Below are positions 9,353-17,393 of a stretch of 64,000 bases of DNA, piece by piece. Positions within the stretch are counted from its first letter, which is position 1. Every line of letters starts with the position of its first letter. Below the pieces are notes generated by a model. The model ran no database searches. It was not told the origin of the DNA and saw only the letters and a list, made by a program, of their open reading frames with translations. The DNA comes from Rhizobium mongolense subsp. loessense (lineage in GTDB: Bacteria > Pseudomonadota > Alphaproteobacteria > Rhizobiales > Rhizobiaceae). Position numbers and translations under genes: made by a program. The stretch spans positions 372,001 through 436,000 of the forward strand of contig NZ_FMTM01000002.1 in the NCBI RefSeq assembly GCF_900099775.1, in the 5' to 3' direction.

Positions 9353-9742
9353 ATGAAACCAATCTGTCTCGGTTCAATGCTGGTGTTTTCGCTATCGCTC
9401 GCGGCTGCAGGCCAAGGCCTGGCGCAGGAGCCGGTCAATCCGGAGGGCGAAAGGCTATTCCGCACCCGCTGCGGCACCTGCCACAGTGCCAACAGCGGCG
9501 AAAACCGGATGGGACCGCATCTTTCCGGCCTTCTCGGCCGGTCGGCGGGAACCATCGAAGGCGCACGTTATTCGAAAGCGCTCGGCGGGTCCGGCATCGT
9601 TTGGGACGAAGAGAGGCTGCAGGCCTTTCTCGCCAATCCACGGCAGGTCGTTCCCGGCACGACGATGACCGTGAGTATTCGTGACGAGGCGCAGCGATCG
9701 GCGATCATCGCCTATCTGCGGAGCCTTTCCACCGCCAACTAG
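9353..9742 (+). CDS. Periplasmic class I cytochrome c, mono-heme
   Basis: Predicted 129-residue protein with a signal peptide (cut likely after GLAQ, near residue 25) and one heme-binding motif C40-G-T-C-H44. The sixth ligand is probably Met105 in PGTTMTV, where class I cytochromes carry it. The fold continues with GPHLSGLLGR and the C-terminal helix IIAYLRSL, as in cytochrome c2/c550 types. It lies upstream of a 2Fe-2S/molybdopterin oxidoreductase with the large subunit exported by Tat. It may therefore accept electrons from that enzyme in the periplasm (inference from context). Confidence 0.92.
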   Translation: MKPICLGSMLVFSLSLAAAGQGLAQEPVNPEGERLFRTRCGTCHSANSGENRMGPHLSGLLGRSAGTIEGARYSKALGGSGIVWDEERLQAFLANPRQVVPGTTMTVSIRDEAQRSAIIAYLRSLSTAN

Positions 9743-9847
9743 GGCGATGCGCCAGGCGGGGAAAGACGGAGCGGAAGCTCCGGTAGCCGCCCGAGATCGG
9801 ACCGTCCGTCTCAGGCAATTCAAACTTCAACCAGAAGTGAGGCATCC

Positions 9848-10018
9848 ATGAAGAATTTTCTCATCGCATTCGCAGCCTCCGTCGGCTTTCTTGCGGCGGC
9901 AGGCACTGCCTTGGCTCAAGGGTCCGGTTGCACGCGGCTCCAGTCCGCCAGCTCGCAATCGCAGCCGGTTCCTCCGGCCGACCAGTCCGGATCGGACGCG
10001 CAGCGCAACGCCGGCTGA
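9848..10018 (+). CDS. Small secreted peptide, 56 residues, function unknown
   Basis: A short open frame with a good start (GTGAGG five bases before the ATG) encodes MKNFLIAFAASVGFLAAAG, a typical signal peptide ending TALA followed by QG. The mature part of about 34 residues is rich in Ser, Gln, Pro and Ala (QSASSQSQPVPPADQSGS) and holds one Cys (GCTR). That Cys lies 4 residues after the likely cut, and the sequence is not a clear lipobox, so lipoprotein status is doubtful. It lies between the cytochrome c and the 2Fe-2S subunit, in the same direction, spacing 105 and 96 bases. No family recognised. Confidence 0.6.
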   Translation: MKNFLIAFAASVGFLAAAGTALAQGSGCTRLQSASSQSQPVPPADQSGSDAQRNAG

Positions 10019-10114
10019 CCAGGATACCACACCTGCATCCTGATCGAGCGGTGTGCGATGGCGGGCAAACCGCCATCGCATCTGGGACTCTCTTTTAAGA
10101 GATTGGAGCATGTC

Positions 10115-10585
10115 ATGGTTCAATTGACCATTAACGGCGTGGCCCGCGATATCGAGGTGGATCCGGAGACGCCTCTTTTATGGGTCTTGCGTGAACAGGC
10201 CGGCCTGACCGGCACGAAGTTCGGCTGTGGCATTGCGCAATGCGGCGCATGCACAGTGCATATCGACGGCGTCGCCACACGCTCCTGCGCTATGCCGGTC
10301 AGCGCGATTGACGCCAACCAGCAGATCGTCACGATCGAAGGGCTTTCCCCGGATGGCTCCCATCCGGTCCAGCAGGCATGGCTCGCGCTCGACGTGCCGC
10401 AATGCGGCTACTGTCAGGCCGGCATGATCATGGCGGCCACCGCCCTGCTGAACACGACCCCGGATCCGACGGATGACGATATCAACGCGGAAATCACCAA
10501 TATCTGCCGCTGCGGCACCTATAACCGGGTGCGGGCTGCGATCAAGCTCGCCGCTGCAAACAGCAGTGCCGCGCAGAAAGGCTAA
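10115..10585 (+). CDS. 2Fe-2S subunit of an isoquinoline 1-oxidoreductase-type molybdenum hydroxylase
   Basis: Predicted 156-residue protein with two 2Fe-2S clusters. The plant-type cluster uses C38, C43, C46 and C58 ([14 protein letters not shown]). The helical cluster uses C97, C100, C131 and C133 ([18 protein letters not shown]). This small subunit passes electrons from the molybdopterin subunit encoded next, 10 bases downstream. The family includes IorA and periplasmic aldehyde oxidoreductases. No FAD subunit is present, as is usual when a cytochrome is the acceptor. The ATG at 10115 is preferred to 10058 because the protein then begins with the normal beta-strand MVQLTINGV. Confidence 0.93.
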   Translation: MVQLTINGVARDIEVDPETPLLWVLREQAGLTGTKFGCGIAQCGACTVHIDGVATRSCAMPVSAIDANQQIVTIEGLSPDGSHPVQQAWLALDVPQCGYCQAGMIMAATALLNTTPDPTDDDINAEITNICRCGTYNRVRAAIKLAAANSSAAQKG

Positions 10586-10595
10586 GGGTAGGACG

Positions 10596-12770
10596 ATGAA
10601 TGTGGTCACGCTATCACGCCGCAAGTTTCTCATCGGTACGGCCGCGGCGGCCGGCGGATTTTCACTTGGCTTTCAGATTCCGCTGTCGGCAAATGCCGAG
10701 CAGGCGCCATCGGATATACTGCCAGAAGTCAATGCCTGGGTTCTGATCCATCCGGACGACACCGTCGTCATCCGCATCGCCCGCTCGGAAATGGGACAAG
10801 GCACGCTCACGGGACTGGCGCAGCTGGTCGTGGAAGAGCTCGAATGCGACTGGTCCAAGGTTACGACCGAATATCCGACGCCCGGGGAGAGCCTTCGACG
10901 CGAGCGTGTCTGGGGCAGTTTCTCAACCGGGGGCAGCCAGGGGATTCGCGGCTCGCACGAATACGTCAGGCAGGGCGGAGCCGCCGCACGCGAAATGCTC
11001 ATTGCAGCCGCCGCCAGTACCTGGAATGTCAAGGGTTCCGAATGCTCGGTCCAGAACGGCATCATCACCCATCCCGGTTCCGGACGTACGACGTCTTATG
11101 GCGCCGTGGCGGCGCTTGCCACACAGATGCCGGTTCCGAGCACCATCGCGCTCAAGGACCCGAAGGACTGGAAGATCGCCGGCAAGCCGCTTCCGCGGCT
11201 CGATACCGCCGACAAGCTCATCGGAAGGCAGATCTATGGCGCCGATGTGCAACTGCCCGGAATGCTGAACGCCGCTGTGAAGGCCTGCCCTGTGTTCGGT
11301 GGCAAGATTTCAAGCTTCGATGCCGCCGCCGTCGCGGCGAGGCCGGGCGTGCGCAAGGTCGTGCAGGTCGATGAGGCAACCGTGGCCGTGGTTGCCGAAA
11401 CGTGGTGGCAAGCGCAATCGGCGCTCAACGCGTTGCCGGTCGTCTGGGACGATGGTCCGAACGCCGCCGTCACCAGTGCCTCCATCGCCGCAATGCTCGC
11501 CGAAGGCCTCGATGCCGACGAGGCCTTCGTCGGCACTTCGATCGGCGATGCGCCCGCAGCACTTGAGGGAGCAGCGCGGGTCGTCACGGCAACCTATTCC
11601 TTCCCCTATCAGGCCCACGCCACGATGGAGCCGATGAACGCGACGGCGCGATATACGCCAGACAAATGCGAGGTGTGGGTGCCGACGCAAAACGGCGAAA
11701 GCAGCCTCGTCAACGTGGCGGAAGCTTCCGGCCTGCCGATCGGACAATGCGAGGTCTACAAGCTGCATCTCGGCGGCGGCTTCGGCCGGCGCGGCGCCAA
11801 CGAATCCTATGTCCGCCAGGCGGTCACGCTCGCCAAGGAGTTTCCGGGCACGCCGGTCAAGCTGATCTGGTCGCGCGAGGAGGACATGCTGCACGGCTCC
11901 TATCACCCGACGACGCAGTGCAGGATGCGGGGCGCGCTTGATGCCGACGGCAATCTGACGGCGCTTCACATGCGTATCAGCGGTCAGTCCATCCTCTCCT
12001 CGCTCCGTCCCCAGATGTTTCGTGAAAACGGTCACGATCCCATCGTGTTCCAGGGGCTGAACGCCAGCGGCAGCGAAGGCGTCTTCGGCTACACCGTCGC
12101 AAATCTCCTCATCGACCATGCCATGCGCAACCCTCCAGTACCGCCCGGCTTTTGGCGTGGCGTGAACCTCAACCAGAATGCCTTCTACCTGGAAAGCTTC
12201 TTGGACGAGCTTGCCCATGCGGCCGGGATTGATCCGCTCGATTTCCGCCGGAAGCTGATGGCAGACCACCCGAAGCATCTGGCGGTTCTGGAAGCCGTTG
12301 CCGAACGCATCGGCTGGGACACGCCGGCGCCGCAAGGCATATACCGTGGCCTGGCGCAGATCATGGGTTTTGCCAGCTATGTCGCCGCCGCTGCGGAAAT
12401 CTCCATCACCGACGGACAGTTGAAGATCCACCGCATCGTCGCCGCGACGGATCCCGGTCATATCGTCAACCCCGCCCAGGCCGAACGCCAGGTCGAAGGG
12501 TCCTTCGTTTACGGTCTCTCTGCCTGCCTCTACGGCGAATGCACCATCAATGGCGGCCGCGTCGAACAGGAGAATTTCGACAGCTACGAGGTGATGCGGA
12601 TGGAGCAGATGCCGGCGGTCGAGACAATCATCATGCCGTCCGGCGGCTTCTGGGGCGGCGTTGGCGAGCCGACCATCGCCGTCGCCGGCCCGGCCGTTCT
12701 GAACGCCGTCTTCGCCGCTACAGGCAAACGGATCCGGCAACTGCCGTTCAAGAACAATAGCCCCTCGTGA
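10596..12770 (+). CDS. Molybdopterin-binding subunit of isoquinoline 1-oxidoreductase/aldehyde oxidoreductase type, Tat-exported
   Basis: Predicted 724-residue large subunit of the xanthine-dehydrogenase family. The N-terminus has a twin-arginine signal (SRRKFLIGTAAAAGGF), so the folded enzyme should be exported with its small subunit. Family landmarks are EMGQGTLTGLAQLVVEELE, the cofactor-binding GGGFGRRG, and FWRGVNLNQNAFYLESFLDELA. The C-terminal active-site region is GGFWGGVGEPTIAVAGPAVLNA, with the catalytic Glu in GVGEP. A longer reading from 10473 lies inside the Fe-S subunit gene and is rejected. The substrate (aldehyde or N-heterocycle) cannot be told from sequence. Confidence 0.93.
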   Translation: MNVVTLSRRKFLIGTAAAAGGFSLGFQIPLSANAEQAPSDILPEVNAWVLIHPDDTVVIRIARSEMGQGTLTGLAQLVVEELECDWSKVTTEYPTPGESLRRERVWGSFSTGGSQGIRGSHEYVRQGGAAAREMLIAAAASTWNVKGSECSVQNGIITHPGSGRTTSYGAVAALATQMPVPSTIALKDPKDWKIAGKPLPRLDTADKLIGRQIYGADVQLPGMLNAAVKACPVFGGKISSFDAAAVAARPGVRKVVQVDEATVAVVAETWWQAQSALNALPVVWDDGPNAAVTSASIAAMLAEGLDADEAFVGTSIGDAPAALEGAARVVTATYSFPYQAHATMEPMNATARYTPDKCEVWVPTQNGESSLVNVAEASGLPIGQCEVYKLHLGGGFGRRGANESYVRQAVTLAKEFPGTPVKLIWSREEDMLHGSYHPTTQCRMRGALDADGNLTALHMRISGQSILSSLRPQMFRENGHDPIVFQGLNASGSEGVFGYTVANLLIDHAMRNPPVPPGFWRGVNLNQNAFYLESFLDELAHAAGIDPLDFRRKLMADHPKHLAVLEAVAERIGWDTPAPQGIYRGLAQIMGFASYVAAAAEISITDGQLKIHRIVAATDPGHIVNPAQAERQVEGSFVYGLSACLYGECTINGGRVEQENFDSYEVMRMEQMPAVETIIMPSGGFWGGVGEPTIAVAGPAVLNAVFAATGKRIRQLPFKNNSPS

Positions 12771-13341
12771 ACAGGGTGCCTTTTATAGGCGTAAAAGGGT
12801 TCCCGCAACAAATGCCTTAAGAGCCTCCTTGCGGAACCTCCTCTCGAACCAACCAAGCGAGTTTGTCATGCGCGACGAAGACGAAGATCAAGGACGTGAC
12901 TATCTGGAAGAGCATCTGGACCGTCGTCGGCACGCTATATCCGACTGCGTCATCGGCCTCGCACTTTTCGCGTTCTCCATTCTGGCGATGGCTATAGGCC
13001 TGGACTCCGCGCCGGCGCACACGGCGCCGGCCTCCAGCCGACCCCTGTTGGCATTCGTCATCGCGATGCCCGCAACCCCCTGCATCGACGACAGGATGCC
13101 GGCGGGAGGCAGCTCGCAGGCAATGAGATTGCGCCATGTTCTGGACCGGAACATCGACACGACGCTCACCCTTCGCAAGGGGTCGTCGTGATTGACCGCA
13201 ATTACCACGCTGTAGGGCTGGCGATGGATAAGTGAATGAGCGCGAAACCTCAAATTAACTTCGGGTTGGACCGACATCAAGATTTAATGAAATCGTCGAT
13301 GCATGCCAACAGTGTGAAAAAAGTTCATGGATGTCGGCAGA
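12771..13341. other. 571-base stretch without a convincing gene
   Basis: Open frames exist on both strands (for example 12868-13191 plus, 12817-13137 minus), but none has a recognisable domain and they contradict each other. The plus frame has one hydrophobic segment (VIGLALFAFSILAMAIGL) after a charged start (MRDEDEDQGRDYLEEH). That would suit a small membrane protein, and I leave it as a weak possibility. Just after the oxidoreductase stop, 12798-12808 (GGTTCCCGCAA) can pair with 12829-12838 (TTGCGGAACC), a possible transcript-end hairpin without a U-run. Confidence 0.35.
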
Positions 13342-13413
13342 CTAGGTCACCATCATAAAGCGCATCCAGATTTTGGCTGAAGCGAGTTTGACGAGAGCAA
13401 GGTAGTTTTCGCT
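13342..13413 (-). pseudogene. IS427-like transposase, C-terminal remnant (left copy)
   Basis: Reading leftward, the frame gives [19 protein letters not shown] and stops at 13342-13344. This is the C-terminal tail of the transposase seen again at 13902-14231. Similarity begins sharply at 13413, where an unrelated sequence joins. Only about 23 codons remain, so it is non-functional. Confidence 0.7.
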
Positions 13414-13526
13414 TCAACGGCAACCACATGTTCCCGATCGTCGACCGGTTCGGCATCGGCTACGTCACCATGGATCAGGTGCGCCAGCACTGTGCCGATC
13501 CCGGAAAGTTCAACGGCTACGCCTGA
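13413..13526 (+). pseudogene. C-terminal fragment of an unidentified gene
   Basis: Thirty-seven codons are open on the plus strand up to a TGA at 13524 (ending DPGKFNGYA, with FPIVDRFGIGYVT within). No start or upstream domain is left, because the frame joins directly to the transposase remnant at 13413. It reads like the true end of an enzyme (codon use and residue mix are normal), but I do not recognise the family. Confidence 0.4.
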
Positions 13527-13540
13527 CGCGCCGAAGCCCC

Positions 13541-13855
13541 CTACCCTCCAACGATTTCGCTGATCTGCACGATGGGCGCGATGTCCGTATAGTTGGCGAC
13601 GTCCGCGGCGATCTCCGCGCGGTGGGGACCTAACGCCTCCTGGAATACCGCCAGGGTCGGCGAGTAGACGTGGCACGCCGCGACGAACTCCGGCGCGCTT
13701 CCAGGTTCGCGACCCGCAAGGCCCTTATCGATCTCGTAGCGCAGGCAGGCATCGCCGAGCCGTTCCTGGATCAGTGGCATGTGGCGGGTGCGGTAGTAAT
13801 CGTGATCGAACTTCGAGCCGCCATCGGCCGGATAATAGACGCTCATCTTGATCAT
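13541..13855 (-). CDS. EthD-domain protein (dimeric alpha/beta barrel)
   Basis: Predicted 104-residue small protein. The opening MIKMSVYYPADGGSKFDHDYY and the following TRHMPLIQERLG are typical of EthD/REDY-like ferredoxin-fold proteins, where F-H-YY-HMPL recurs. Such proteins accompany P450 ether-degradation or dehalogenation genes, but many stand alone with unknown roles. The gene is complete with a plausible start at 13855. It sits between two remnants of one transposase, so it looks like cargo carried in by the element; no partner genes came with it. Confidence 0.8.
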   Translation of the reverse strand: MIKMSVYYPADGGSKFDHDYYRTRHMPLIQERLGDACLRYEIDKGLAGREPGSAPEFVAACHVYSPTLAVFQEALGPHRAEIAADVANYTDIAPIVQISEIVGG

Positions 13856-13901
13856 GGTCGGGCTCCTGCTGAACGCCTCTTCGAGCGTCCGAGGGGCCCT
13901 T

Positions 13902-14231
13902 CTAGCTCACCGACTCGTAAAGCCGCAACCAGATTTTGGCTGAAGCGAGTTTGACGAGAGCAAGGTAGTTTTCGCTGTGCTTTTCGAAGCGGGTGGCGAC
14001 GGCACGGAAGTGCTTGAGTTTGCTGAAGAAGCGTTCGACGAGGTCGCGGTAGCGATAGAGGAAGGCGCTGCCCGCCTTGCGCCATCTGACGTGGTCGTAT
14101 ACGGGCCGTAGCGCTCGGGAATGTCCGCCCACGGCGAGCCGGTCCGAAGACGCCAGTAAATCCCATTCAGAACACGCCGGTCGTCAACCCAAGGCACCCC
14201 GCGCGGTCAACTCGTAGCGAGGCTGGCCCAT
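13902..14231 (-). pseudogene. IS5/IS427-family transposase with internal deletion and frame breaks
   Basis: The N-terminal part ([20 protein letters not shown], then [10 protein letters not shown]) and the C-terminal part ([19 protein letters not shown], then [15 protein letters not shown]) are both clear IS5-group sequence. The middle, which holds the first catalytic Asp residues of the DDE triad, is missing. The reading frame also shifts near 14110 and a stop interrupts the start region ([15 protein letters not shown] then TGA). The copy cannot encode an active transposase. Confidence 0.85.
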
Positions 14232-14299
14232 CAGCAGCTCCCTTCAAGAAGCTTGAATCAGAACCTTGCAGCTACCGCCAGAGTTTATGAGTGCGTGAC

Positions 14300-15241
14300 C
14301 TAGAGCCGATTGGCGCGCAATAAGCTGTCACGAGACAAATATCCCGCAAGCGTTCCGTCGGCGGCCCTGACGTGCAGACCCGGCATCTCGCCGGAGAGGA
14401 TGAGCGCCAAGGCGTCGTGAACCGTGGCATCAGCGGCGATCTCGGCGTCCCCCTCGAACGGTTCCGGTGTGGTCATGATCATCGATACGGGGATCAAGCT
14501 CAACCTCTTTATGGCTCGGTCGGGGCCGAGGAAATTCTCGACAAATTCGTTGACGGGACGCGCAAGGACCTCTTGCGGGGTGTCATATTGAAGGAGGCGG
14601 CCATCCCGCATGATCGCAATGCGATCACCCATCTTGACTGCCTCGTCGAGGTCATGCGTGACAAGGACCACCGTCTTCTTCACCTTCTTGAGAATATCGC
14701 GGAATTCGTCCTGAAGTCGAACGCGGGTGATCGGATCGATGGCGCCGAACGGTTCGTCCATCAGCATGATTGCGGGATCGGCGGCGAGCGCGCGCGCGAA
14801 TCCGACGCGCTGACGCTGCCCGCCTGACAATTCGTGTGGCAGGCGCTGCCGCATGATGGCCGGATCAAGGCCTACGAGATCCAGGAGCTCGTCAACCCGG
14901 CGATCGCTGCGCGCCTTATCCCAGCCAAGAAGGCGCGGCACGGTTGCGACATTGCGTGCGATCGACATATGCGGAAACAGACCAACTTGCTGAATGACAT
15001 AACCGATGCTGCGCCGTAGTTCCTTCTGATCGACGCGGGCGATATCTTTGCCATCAACCAGCACGCGTCCCGTCGTTGGCGTCTCCAATTGATTGATCAT
15101 GCGCATGGTCGTGGTCTTGCCGCAGCCCGAAGGACCGATCATGGCAACCGTCGTACCGGTCTCGATCAAGAGATCGAGATTGTCGACCGCACGCTGGCCG
15201 CTTGCGTCGTAAGTCTTCGTAACATGATCGAGATGAATCAT
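14300..15241 (-). CDS. Betaine/osmoprotectant-type ABC transporter ATPase (OpuCA/ProV family)
   Basis: Predicted 313-residue ATPase. Walker A is GPSGCGKTT, the signature is LSGGQRQRVG, Walker B is IMLMDEPFGAIDP and the switch His is in VTHDLDEA. The C-terminal part holds CBS-like sequence (AADATVHDALALILSG, GYLSRDSLL), as in OpuCA. It is the last gene of the long minus-strand operon. The start at 15241 (MIHLDHVTKTYD) gives the normal N-terminus. The stop TAG falls in the end repeat of the neighbouring IS element, so insertion may have shaved the last residues. The family imports quaternary amines such as glycine betaine, choline or carnitine, and related systems import ergothioneine. Confidence 0.92.
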   Translation of the reverse strand: MIHLDHVTKTYDASGQRAVDNLDLLIETGTTVAMIGPSGCGKTTTMRMINQLETPTTGRVLVDGKDIARVDQKELRRSIGYVIQQVGLFPHMSIARNVATVPRLLGWDKARSDRRVDELLDLVGLDPAIMRQRLPHELSGGQRQRVGFARALAADPAIMLMDEPFGAIDPITRVRLQDEFRDILKKVKKTVVLVTHDLDEAVKMGDRIAIMRDGRLLQYDTPQEVLARPVNEFVENFLGPDRAIKRLSLIPVSMIMTTPEPFEGDAEIAADATVHDALALILSGEMPGLHVRAADGTLAGYLSRDSLLRANRL

Positions 15242-15263
15242 ACTGATATCCGTTTTCGGCCGC

Positions 15264-15899
15264 TTAGCGCCGTTGGGTGAAGACGCGCTCGAGAGCGCTG
15301 AACGCCAATTCCGCAAAGATTGCGAGCAGGGCTATCGGAACCGCTCCGACAAGAAGGCGCGGCATGTTCATGATCGCAATGCCGGCATTGATGAAATCGC
15401 CAAGTCCGCCCCCGCCAATGAAGGAGGCCAGCGCCGCACCGCCGATGACTTGGATGGCACTCGTCCTGACGCCTGACAGAATCGACGGAACGGCCAGAGG
15501 AAGTTCGATTTCCCGCAGCATCTGCCCGGTGCTCATGCCCATTCCGTTTGCTGCATCGATTACGGAAATGTCGATCTCGCGGATGCCGATGATCGTGTTC
15601 AACAACAGCGGCGGCACGGCAAGGACGACGAGGGCGATGATCGACGGCAACAATCCGATGCCGAGAAACGGCATCGTCGCCGACAGGATAGCAAGGCTCG
15701 GTATAGAGCGCAGAGCGCCGGCAATATTGACCACCGCAAAGGCGGCGCGAGGTGCCCGTGCGACGGAAAATCCGAGCGGCACGGCAATGACAAAGGCTAT
15801 GCCGAGCGATAGGACGCACATCAGAAGATGGCGATTGAAAGCGTTGGTGAAGGCGCCGGAGTTGTTGACGATCCAGCTGAATGCATCGATGAGGATCAT
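15264..15899 (-). CDS. Betaine-type ABC transporter permease (OpuCB/OpuCD family), copy 1
   Basis: Predicted 211-residue inner-membrane protein with five to six helices. The family coupling segment lies in DAANGMGMSTGQMLREIELPLAVPSI (EAA loop), followed by IGGGGLGDFINAG. It overlaps the upstream permease by 4 bases and precedes the ATPase by 22 bases. Two different permeases of this short size are usual in OpuC-type importers. Confidence 0.92.
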   Translation of the reverse strand: MILIDAFSWIVNNSGAFTNAFNRHLLMCVLSLGIAFVIAVPLGFSVARAPRAAFAVVNIAGALRSIPSLAILSATMPFLGIGLLPSIIALVVLAVPPLLLNTIIGIREIDISVIDAANGMGMSTGQMLREIELPLAVPSILSGVRTSAIQVIGGAALASFIGGGGLGDFINAGIAIMNMPRLLVGAVPIALLAIFAELAFSALERVFTQRR

Positions 15900-16528
15900 G
15901 CTGCTTTACCTCCACTGCGACGGCGCAGCAGTTTTTCGAACGATGCAAAAAAATAGTCGGCAAAGAGCGCCAGAAATGACGTCAGCAACCCGCCTGCAAT
16001 GATCTTTTCGGGAAATCGCTGATCGATGCCTTCGAAAATGATGACGCCCAGGCCGCCGGCATTGATATAGGCGGCGACGGTACCGATGCCGATTACCGTC
16101 ACCATGGCAATGCGGATGCCGCCGACAATATGGGGCATCGCCAGCGGCAGCTCGACTTCCCATATCCGGCGCGCCGTGCCGTAGCCCATGCCATCGGCGG
16201 CTTCTAGTATGTCGCGCGGAATAGCCTGGAACCCCATGCCGATGTTGCGGATCAGGATCATCAGCGAATAGGCCGCAAGTCCGGTAATAGCGGGTGCCGC
16301 TCCGATACCCATGACGGGAATGAGAAGCGCAAACAGCGCCAGGCTCGGCACCGCGAACAGGATACCGGTCAAGACGACGATAGCTGCAAAACTCCGCGGC
16401 CGCCTTGCAGCCCATATCCCGACGATCAGCGAGATCACCAGGGCAATCGCAACTGAGGAAAAAACGAGATACAGGTGCTCCAGCAGTGCTTCGAGTAGCC
16501 GGTCGAGGTGTTTAGGGACCCATTTCAT
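15896..16528 (-). CDS. Betaine-type ABC transporter permease (OpuCB/OpuCD family), copy 2
   Basis: Predicted 210-residue membrane protein homologous to the next gene in the operon. It has the EAA loop EAADGMGYGTARRIWEVELPLA and the segment YINAGGLGVIIFEGI. It starts at 16528 (MKWVPKHLDRLLEAL), 40 bases after the stop of the PhnD-like gene, and ends in a 4-base overlap with the second permease. Both permeases lack a fused binding domain, so the transporter depends on a separate binding protein, for which the gene at 18517-19404 is the clear candidate. Confidence 0.92.
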   Translation of the reverse strand: MKWVPKHLDRLLEALLEHLYLVFSSVAIALVISLIVGIWAARRPRSFAAIVVLTGILFAVPSLALFALLIPVMGIGAAPAITGLAAYSLMILIRNIGMGFQAIPRDILEAADGMGYGTARRIWEVELPLAMPHIVGGIRIAMVTVIGIGTVAAYINAGGLGVIIFEGIDQRFPEKIIAGGLLTSFLALFADYFFASFEKLLRRRSGGKAA

Positions 16529-16568
16529 CGTCTGAGACCTCCGAGTCCGGGCGCTCGTTCGCCACCGT

Positions 16569-17387
16569 CTACCATGTGATCCTCAATCTGCGATCGGCGG
16601 CGTCGGCTCTCTGCGCTAGGACATCGTAGGCCGACGGAGCGACCGCTGAAAATCGCCTGAGGCCGAGTGCCCCCAGAACCGCCGTTCCGTCGGGCGTTTC
16701 ATGCAACGTCACGAGGCTCCGCCGTAATGCCGTGACCATGTCCCCGGGCAATGTTTGTGCGGCAACCAGTAGAGGAGCGGGAAGCGGATCGGTCGTTGCA
16801 AGAATGCGAAGACCATCGATCGCGTCGGGTTCATGCATCGACAACAATTGGAAGGCGTAGGCGTCGATCGCGCCCGCCTCGATCCTGCGATCCTTGAGGG
16901 CCGCAACGATGCCTGAAGGGTTGAGCAGTGGTCCGACCGCCGCGCTCTGCTTCATCCTGCCCGTGAACTGGCCGGCGAGGTAGGAACGCGCCGCGTGATA
17001 GCCCGACTGGGAATCGCGAACGGTCCAACCCCACCGTGCCGCAGCGAGATCCGCCACCGCGTTTACCGGCCCGGTGGAGGCGACCAGGATGTGGCTGGAA
17101 TAGAGCGGCTCGTCACAAGACCATGCCTCGCTCGAGACGGGTGCGGCAAGGGCAGTCGGTCTTGCGCCCTCCGGCATGCGCGAAAACGGATAGCCGCACA
17201 TGAAGACCACTCCCATATCGAGCCTTGTCCATAACTGCGACAAGGGTGCTGGCGCTGCGTGAGCGATGATCTCGAGCTCGATTCCGGAATGCACGCTGAC
17301 GAGCGCAAACAGCTCGTCCCAAAGCCCGCGAATGCGCGGACTGAGATTATACATTCTCGAACAGGCGATTGGCTTGGACATGACCAT
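16569..17387 (-). CDS. PhnD/SsuA-like type II periplasmic-binding-fold protein without signal peptide
   Basis: Predicted 272-residue protein. The pattern ELEIIAHAAPAPLSQLWTRL, DMGVVFMCGYPFSR, LAAARWGWTVRDSQSGYH and then PSGIVAALKDRRIEAGAIDAYAF follows the two-lobe PhnD/PBP2 fold. The N-terminus (MVMSKPIACSRMYNLSP) has no hydrophobic signal sequence. It may therefore act in the cytoplasm as a ligand sensor or enzyme subunit rather than as the importer's binding protein; this is inference. It lies between the ornithine-cyclodeaminase-family gene (6 bases upstream) and the permeases, clearly within the operon. Confidence 0.75.
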   Translation of the reverse strand: MVMSKPIACSRMYNLSPRIRGLWDELFALVSVHSGIELEIIAHAAPAPLSQLWTRLDMGVVFMCGYPFSRMPEGARPTALAAPVSSEAWSCDEPLYSSHILVASTGPVNAVADLAAARWGWTVRDSQSGYHAARSYLAGQFTGRMKQSAAVGPLLNPSGIVAALKDRRIEAGAIDAYAFQLLSMHEPDAIDGLRILATTDPLPAPLLVAAQTLPGDMVTALRRSLVTLHETPDGTAVLGALGLRRFSAVAPSAYDVLAQRADAADRRLRITW

Positions 17388-17393
17388 GGCAGT

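Larger units (their letters stand above)
13342..14303 (-). mobile_element. Decayed IS5/IS427-type element with intact ends and foreign cargo
   Basis: The left end CTAGGTCAC (13342-13350) is mirrored by GTGACCTAG (14295-14303). Inside, CATAAA follows on both ends (left ...ACCATCATAAA, right complement ...ACGCACTCATAAA), giving imperfect terminal inverted repeats of about 18 bases. CTAG or TA at each end could be the target duplication (inference). Two remnants of the same transposase lie within, sharing a 48-base direct repeat with no mismatch (13366-13413 and 13929-13976). Between them lie a gene fragment and an intact EthD gene. The right end forms the stop codon (TAG) of the betaine-transporter ATPase gene. 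Confidence 0.65.

Noticed and set aside
11310..12740. 476-codon open frame on the minus strand
   Set aside because: Antisense to the molybdopterin subunit gene, which has a Tat signal and conserved cofactor motifs; high-GC third positions create such shadows.
12817..13137. Small proteins on either strand in the 12.8-13.3 kb gap
   Set aside because: Conflicting overlapping frames, no conserved motif and no strong ribosome site; left as an undecided stretch.
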